A stretch of 14,656 nt of DNA, taken from Smittium mucronatum (lineage: Eukaryota; Kickxellomycota; Harpellomycetes; Harpellales; Legeriomycetaceae). The DNA is taken from assembly GCA_001953115.1 (NCBI GenBank), contig LSSL01003843.1, positions 1 to 14,656 of the forward strand, given 5' to 3'. Below are positions 10,015 through 14,656 of this stretch, piece after piece. The number at the start of each line of letters is the position of its first letter. The first letter of the stretch is position 1. The notes under the pieces were generated by a model. It was not told where the DNA came from and did not search any database. It saw only the letters and a program-made list of their open reading frames with translations. The position numbers were made by a program, and so were the translations under genes.

Positions 10015-11251
10015 AAATCTTTAGTGATATATAGTGTAAATCTTTTGTATTAGAGTTAAAAAAGTGTACAATCGATAAATTTTTTTGTAAATTTAATTAG
10101 AAAAATTGCTACAAAAATTGAAATATATTTTAATAGCGAATTAAATTAGTAAATAAAAGAAAGTAATTAAAAAGAATTATAAATTTCACATAAACTCAAA
10201 TGGCCGAAATGTGTATGCTTCAATTAATTTTGTTAAATTAAAATTGTTTAAATATAACTATACCCAGATCAATTGGAATTATGCCACCATAATAAAGCGT
10301 TGGTACTAAAAGATATCATTATTAAATAATTAAAATGTTTATTTTGGCATATTAATTGGGTTTTAAACACAACAGTTGATTTAATTATTCCATAAAATAT
10401 AAATAAATAAGAAATTTCACATATTAGAGTAGATTTTAATGAATTTAAATATTATTGTAGGGATTTTTGTTGATTTAAACGTTATATTATTTAAAATTCG
10501 TAATAATTAAGATTTATTTATGTTTTAAGAATATTTTTTCGGCCTCTAAGTGGCTTATCAAAGATAAAATAAAGCTTTTGAAAATTTTAATTAAGATTTT
10601 TCCATTCAATGAAAAGCAAATTGGTCAAAAATTTGAGTCAAATTTCGATGCATCCCTTGAAACATTTTTTAAAAAATAAGTAAGCTTAGATATAAATGTC
10701 TCAGCGCTAAACAACCCCAATAAAAAATTATTTTTGTAATCAAAAATAATTTATGTCATTAAGAGTGATCTCTTTTAATGAATAAAATAATAAAAACTCT
10801 GGAATATGAGTCGTGCTCAGATGTTGAATCTTGTTTTTACATTATTTCTAAAGCTAATATAAAATTAACACACGTTTACCAATAATGGTGACATCAATTA
10901 TGTATAAAATCCACAGAATGAACATTTTAAAGGTGGCTGTTTCATTTTCAAAGAAAAAAGGCATTAATAGGCTATTTTTTTACCTTTATATTATTTTTCT
11001 AAGTCAAATTTATAAAATTTGAAACATATCGGATAGTTTTTAAAATATATGCAAACAATTTTAATGGGAATGTGAAAATTTTTATTATTTCAAAAAATTA
11101 AAAACTAATCAAATAGATCGAAAATTTTTATTTTTGTCAATAAGAATAAATCTTTTCTTTTTTATAAAGAAAAATCGATATTAATCTAACAGAAAAATTA
11201 TATCTTTGTTTTAAGTTTATTTTAACAGGTCAACTTATCATTTACTAGGTG

Positions 11252-11858
11252 AAAATTGCAAATTAGGATTATTATTTTTATTAAACTAGTTTATACCATC
11301 CATTTCACCACATAACTAATACCCTCAGTGCGAGTAGCTAAGGTAAAAAGTACATCTTTATTCTTTTGAACCAATGAAAAAACCTAAAAAAAACACCAAA
11401 GGTCAATATTTTTGACTGAGTCGGTTAAAAAGCTTACAGACTCAGTGAATTCGGAGGAAACCGATAAAAAAACTGATTGTTATTCTTAAATAGATAATCG
11501 GTAAACGAGGTAAGAACTAATCATTTAATATATTTAACTACAAATTCGAGAATAAAATAGTCAAACCATATATTTAGAGACTAAATGCGTGCTTTTTTGC
11601 CCTAAAAAATAATATTAGTTCTATATAGAATGGTTAATTTTAAAGTTTTCTAAGCTACGATCTAAATAGAACAAAAGAAAAACATTAAGGTTTTTGAAGA
11701 TGTAACCAGGGAATAAACGGAAAGAATTTTCAAAATAAATCACTGGTTTTATTTAATTTTAATTTTCAGATAAGGTAAGGTTATTTTAATGTAAGATTTT
11801 AAAATCTAAACAGAAAAAATAATAGTAAAACAGGTCACAAGAGGTTTAATATACTATT
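11252..11858 (+). repeat. Left arm of a long near-perfect inverted repeat
   Basis: All 607 bases were compared with the reverse complement of 14050-14656. I found one substitution (T at 11693 versus C at 14215 on plus, i.e. G in this orientation) and no indel. The inner end is at ATACTATT (11851-11858). Beyond it the two sides differ, apart from GATTCTG, which recurs after a 6-base offset. The outer end cannot be fixed because the partner runs off the window, so this arm may extend left of 11252. Inside the arm there is a hairpin, ACTGAGTC (11415-11422) with GACTCAGT (11439-11446), and several splice-site-like motifs. No long open frame is present. It may be a terminal inverted repeat of a foldback-like element or one copy of a recent inverted duplication. 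Confidence 0.95.
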
Positions 11859-12301
11859 TTTTTAGATTCTGGATTTTCGAGATAAGTAAAAAATACTAAT
11901 TTGAAAACCAGATTTGATATCTAAGCCTTTAGCACTGAATCTTTTTTATTTTTAAGAGATTATGTGTTTAATGTTTATTTTTCAACTGATTTCATAATTT
12001 CTCGTACCATCTATTTTGTTTTTACAGAAAAAGTTTTTTTATTTTGATTTATTTGCAATCTAATGTGCATTTTTTAGAATATATTAAAAAACGGCTACAT
12101 TTTTATAGTGGTTTTTTAAAAATTCTTAAACTTTTTTCTCTTGATCAATTTTTTAAGTAAGAAATATAAAGAATGGTGCTTAATTAGATTAAATAATTCA
12201 ATTTTTTTTTGAAGTATAATTCGAAATAGATTTTTTTTTTTTTGCTCAGTATATTTAAATTTTGTGAAATAATGATGATAAAAATCTATCAACTATCCTA
12301 A

Positions 12302-12319
12302 AAAATCTATAGATTTTTA
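12302..12319. repeat. 18-base perfect palindrome
   Basis: Centred on ATCTATAGAT and flanked by A-run and T-run, it is self-complementary over 18 bases. It is likely a by-product of base composition, though the ATCTATAGAT core is less trivial than pure A/T runs. Confidence 0.6.
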
Positions 12320-13717
12320 AATTTGATATTGTTTTATCCCTAATTTTTCTTTTTTTGTGCCAATAGTTTACATATTTTCCACTATAAATGCTTATTTTAT
12401 CATCACTCTCTCCAAAATTCAAAAATCTTCTTTTTTTGGTTTCACAAATAGCATCCTATTTTAGGCGGAATTAATTAATTTTCCCTTTTATGAATAATTT
12501 TTCAAGTGGATTTGAATGTTATATTTAGGAAATAATAATGATTTTATTTTTTATACGTCACCTATAAAGGATTCATGATTTATTTTGGATGATTAGTTAA
12601 CTTTCAAAAGTGAATAAAAGGTATTCCGTATTATTATATATAATTTAGGGCACAGATTTTTTCTGAAACGTTGACTACATTTATTTTACACCCTGAAAGC
12701 TCTAAACTAAAAAAAAATTTCTCCAAATCGGATTAAAATAATATTTGTACCATACTATATATTAATTTGGATGATTTTTCAGGATTTTAGCGAGTAATCT
12801 CTAGCTTTGTTATAAATTTTTAGTATTTGCCAAAAATAACTATGCATACTTTTGATATAAAGCTAAATATAGATCTAAATATGGAATTTCTCTTTCATTC
12901 AAAAACCAAACATTAACATGATCTGATGTATTTTATGAAACTATTTCGTATCTTGGTATAGGGAATCATGAGAAACCCCATTTTCAAATCATATCACTTT
13001 AATTTAATTTATTATATATTAAATATACTTCTGATATTCTCCATTTTTACCACAAATATTTCATATAGAGCTCTCTTGCGACAGTAAAAAAAAGCTCTTT
13101 ATCATTTTTTTTGATATTTCCAAAAAAAATTAGGTTTATATAAAAAAGGCATCTAGGATTTTTTATAATTGGTAGCTCTTTATGAAAAAAAAGTCTTATA
13201 TCACTTTTAAATAACCACTTACGATAACTAATTTTTCACTTTTTGAGATAAAATCGATGTTTTTTTCGCATTTTTAATAAAGTTGGTATAAGATTCAATG
13301 GTTTCAGAGCTTTCTAGGGAATTATATATATAATATATTCGCAGATCCCTAAAAAATGAAAGCCATTAGCACAAAGCCTTGATAAATCAAATTAATCCAT
13401 TGGAAATACAATAGTAGGGTTGTTTGTTTATTAAATTCAAGGATTAGTGGATAAATAAACAACAAAATTTTTCACTTTTGATCTTAAAGTCTATATTTGT
13501 TTCTGAGGGGTTTTTTCATTAAAAAAACTCACCTTATAAAGGTTAATGATTTTTCTTATTATATATATTTCCTATTACAGAAATGATTTTAACTTTATCA
13601 ATTCCACGGGTGCCATTTGACACAAAATTTCAGATCTTTAGTACTTCAGGGAAATTATTTCAAAATCCAACGGTCTTGATTTAGGACAACTTTCCAATAA
13701 CGAAAAGGTTTTCCTAG

Positions 13718-13755
<38 letters not shown>
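13718..13755. repeat. Compound (CA)9(TA)10 microsatellite
   Basis: About nine CA units run directly into about ten TA units without interruption. It is the only CA repeat in the window and lies inside the inverted-repeat spacer, so length variation here would distinguish alleles of that region. Confidence 0.92.
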
Positions 13756-14049
13756 CCATTTAGCTTAGCCCAATTCCATTAATCGTTTTTTAAATATTTT
13801 TAATAAAATTTAAAACCCCATATCCATTAAAATATGAATTGAGTCTGTAATCACAACTAGGAAATAAAAATTTTGCTGATAGTTTTTTTTTGGTTATGTA
13901 GATTGTTTTACGGAGACTATAAATCTTATGTTCTAAACATTAAATAGTTTTCTATTAGGTTTTGTTGAAAAAAAATTTATATCAGCTTTTATATCTGCAA
14001 TAAAAGTTTGGCAAGAATATTTTAGATCGGCAGATTCAAGATCAGAATC

Positions 14050-14656
14050 AATAGTATATTAAACCTCTTGTGACCTGTTTTACTATTATTTTTTCTGTTT
14101 AGATTTTAAAATCTTACATTAAAATAACCTTACCTTATCTGAAAATTAAAATTAAATAAAACCAGTGATTTATTTTGAAAATTCTTTCCGTTTATTCCCT
14201 GGTTACATCTTCAACAACCTTAATGTTTTTCTTTTGTTCTATTTAGATCGTAGCTTAGAAAACTTTAAAATTAACCATTCTATATAGAACTAATATTATT
14301 TTTTAGGGCAAAAAAGCACGCATTTAGTCTCTAAATATATGGTTTGACTATTTTATTCTCGAATTTGTAGTTAAATATATTAAATGATTAGTTCTTACCT
14401 CGTTTACCGATTATCTATTTAAGAATAACAATCAGTTTTTTTATCGGTTTCCTCCGAATTCACTGAGTCTGTAAGCTTTTTAACCGACTCAGTCAAAAAT
14501 ATTGACCTTTGGTGTTTTTTTTAGGTTTTTTCATTGGTTCAAAAGAATAAAGATGTACTTTTTACCTTAGCTACTCGCACTGAGGGTATTAGTTATGTGG
14601 TGAAATGGATGGTATAAACTAGTTTAATAAAAATAATAATCCTAATTTGCAATTTT
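14050..14656 (-). repeat. Right arm of a long near-perfect inverted repeat (runs off window)
   Basis: This is the reverse complement of 11252-11858 with one difference in 607 bases (C at 14215). The identity continues to the last base of the window, so the true arm is at least this long and its outer end, any target-site duplication and any terminal motif are out of view. The inner junction reads GATTCTG immediately next to ATACTATT when read on the minus strand; in the left arm six extra bases separate these two motifs. Confidence 0.95.

Larger units (their letters stand above)
4321..11251. other. Extremely AT-rich gene desert
   Basis: Nearly 7 kb made mostly of A and T runs, by eye about four-fifths AT. 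No frame combines an ATG start, mixed amino-acid composition and family resemblance. The longest open stretches (4895-5179, 7073-7276 minus, 8487-8729 minus, 9008-9238) begin with TTG rather than ATG and encode mostly F, I, K, N, L and Y, as expected from AT-rich chance frames. I saw no tRNA, rRNA, telomere-like repeat or tandem satellite. Undetected introns or non-coding RNAs are possible. Confidence 0.5.
11859..14049. other. Unique spacer between the inverted-repeat arms
   Basis: 2191 bp of AT-rich DNA with no open frame of protein-like composition and no recognisable transposase, reverse transcriptase or RNA gene on either strand. It holds an 18-base palindrome (12302-12319) and a CA/TA microsatellite (13718-13755). 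If the arms are transposon ends, this is a non-autonomous cargo region. If they are a duplication, it is ordinary intergenic DNA. Confidence 0.5.

Noticed and set aside
11252..14656. CRISPR array, integron or phage-type accessory system
   Set aside because: There are no spaced short direct repeats, integrase or bacterial gene layout, and the DNA has eukaryotic intergenic character.

Overview
The window is AT-rich eukaryotic nuclear DNA with very low gene density. Evidence for a eukaryote: one single-ORF protein gene of ordinary composition in a large AT-rich background, no operon structure or Shine-Dalgarno-like context, AT/CA/GA microsatellites, and a short TTAA-ended element resembling piggyBac-type MITEs. 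An animal, perhaps an arthropod, would fit best. I cannot place the lineage, and an AT-rich fungus or protist is not excluded.

Layout. Positions 1-420 have higher GC than the rest. They hold a possible folded three-way-junction sequence (50-128), a GA microsatellite (222-235) and a GC-richer patch (216-405) open on both strands, which may be an exon or exon relic. The only confident gene lies on the minus strand at 752-1483: an intact 243-residue alpha/beta hydrolase of the dienelactone hydrolase (DLH) family. The usual nucleophile position is methionine, while the Asp and His regions remain. A TATA-like motif lies about 110 bases upstream of its start. From 1600 to 4300 the DNA is a mosaic of old sequence: a weak candidate for a decayed DDE transposase tail (2090-2330, minus strand) and a 177-bp TTAA-bounded element with 14-17 bp terminal inverted repeats (2737-2913).

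From about 4300 to 11250 the sequence is extremely AT-rich and shows no convincing gene. It holds one long hairpin (6068-6124) and an isolated C-run (10002-10014).

The most striking structure is at the right end. A block of at least 607 bp at 11252-11858 recurs inverted at 14050-14656. Base-by-base reading finds a single substitution and no indel. The arms flank a 2191-bp unique spacer with no recognisable gene, and the right arm runs off the window, so the full length is unknown. Candidates are a non-autonomous long-terminal-inverted-repeat (foldback-like) element, a very recent inverted duplication, or an assembly fold-back artefact.

There is one real gene, so no gene-to-gene system can be assembled here. 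I found no sequence support for an undescribed multi-gene system. The long inverted repeat and the nucleophile-less hydrolase are the two items most worth following up.
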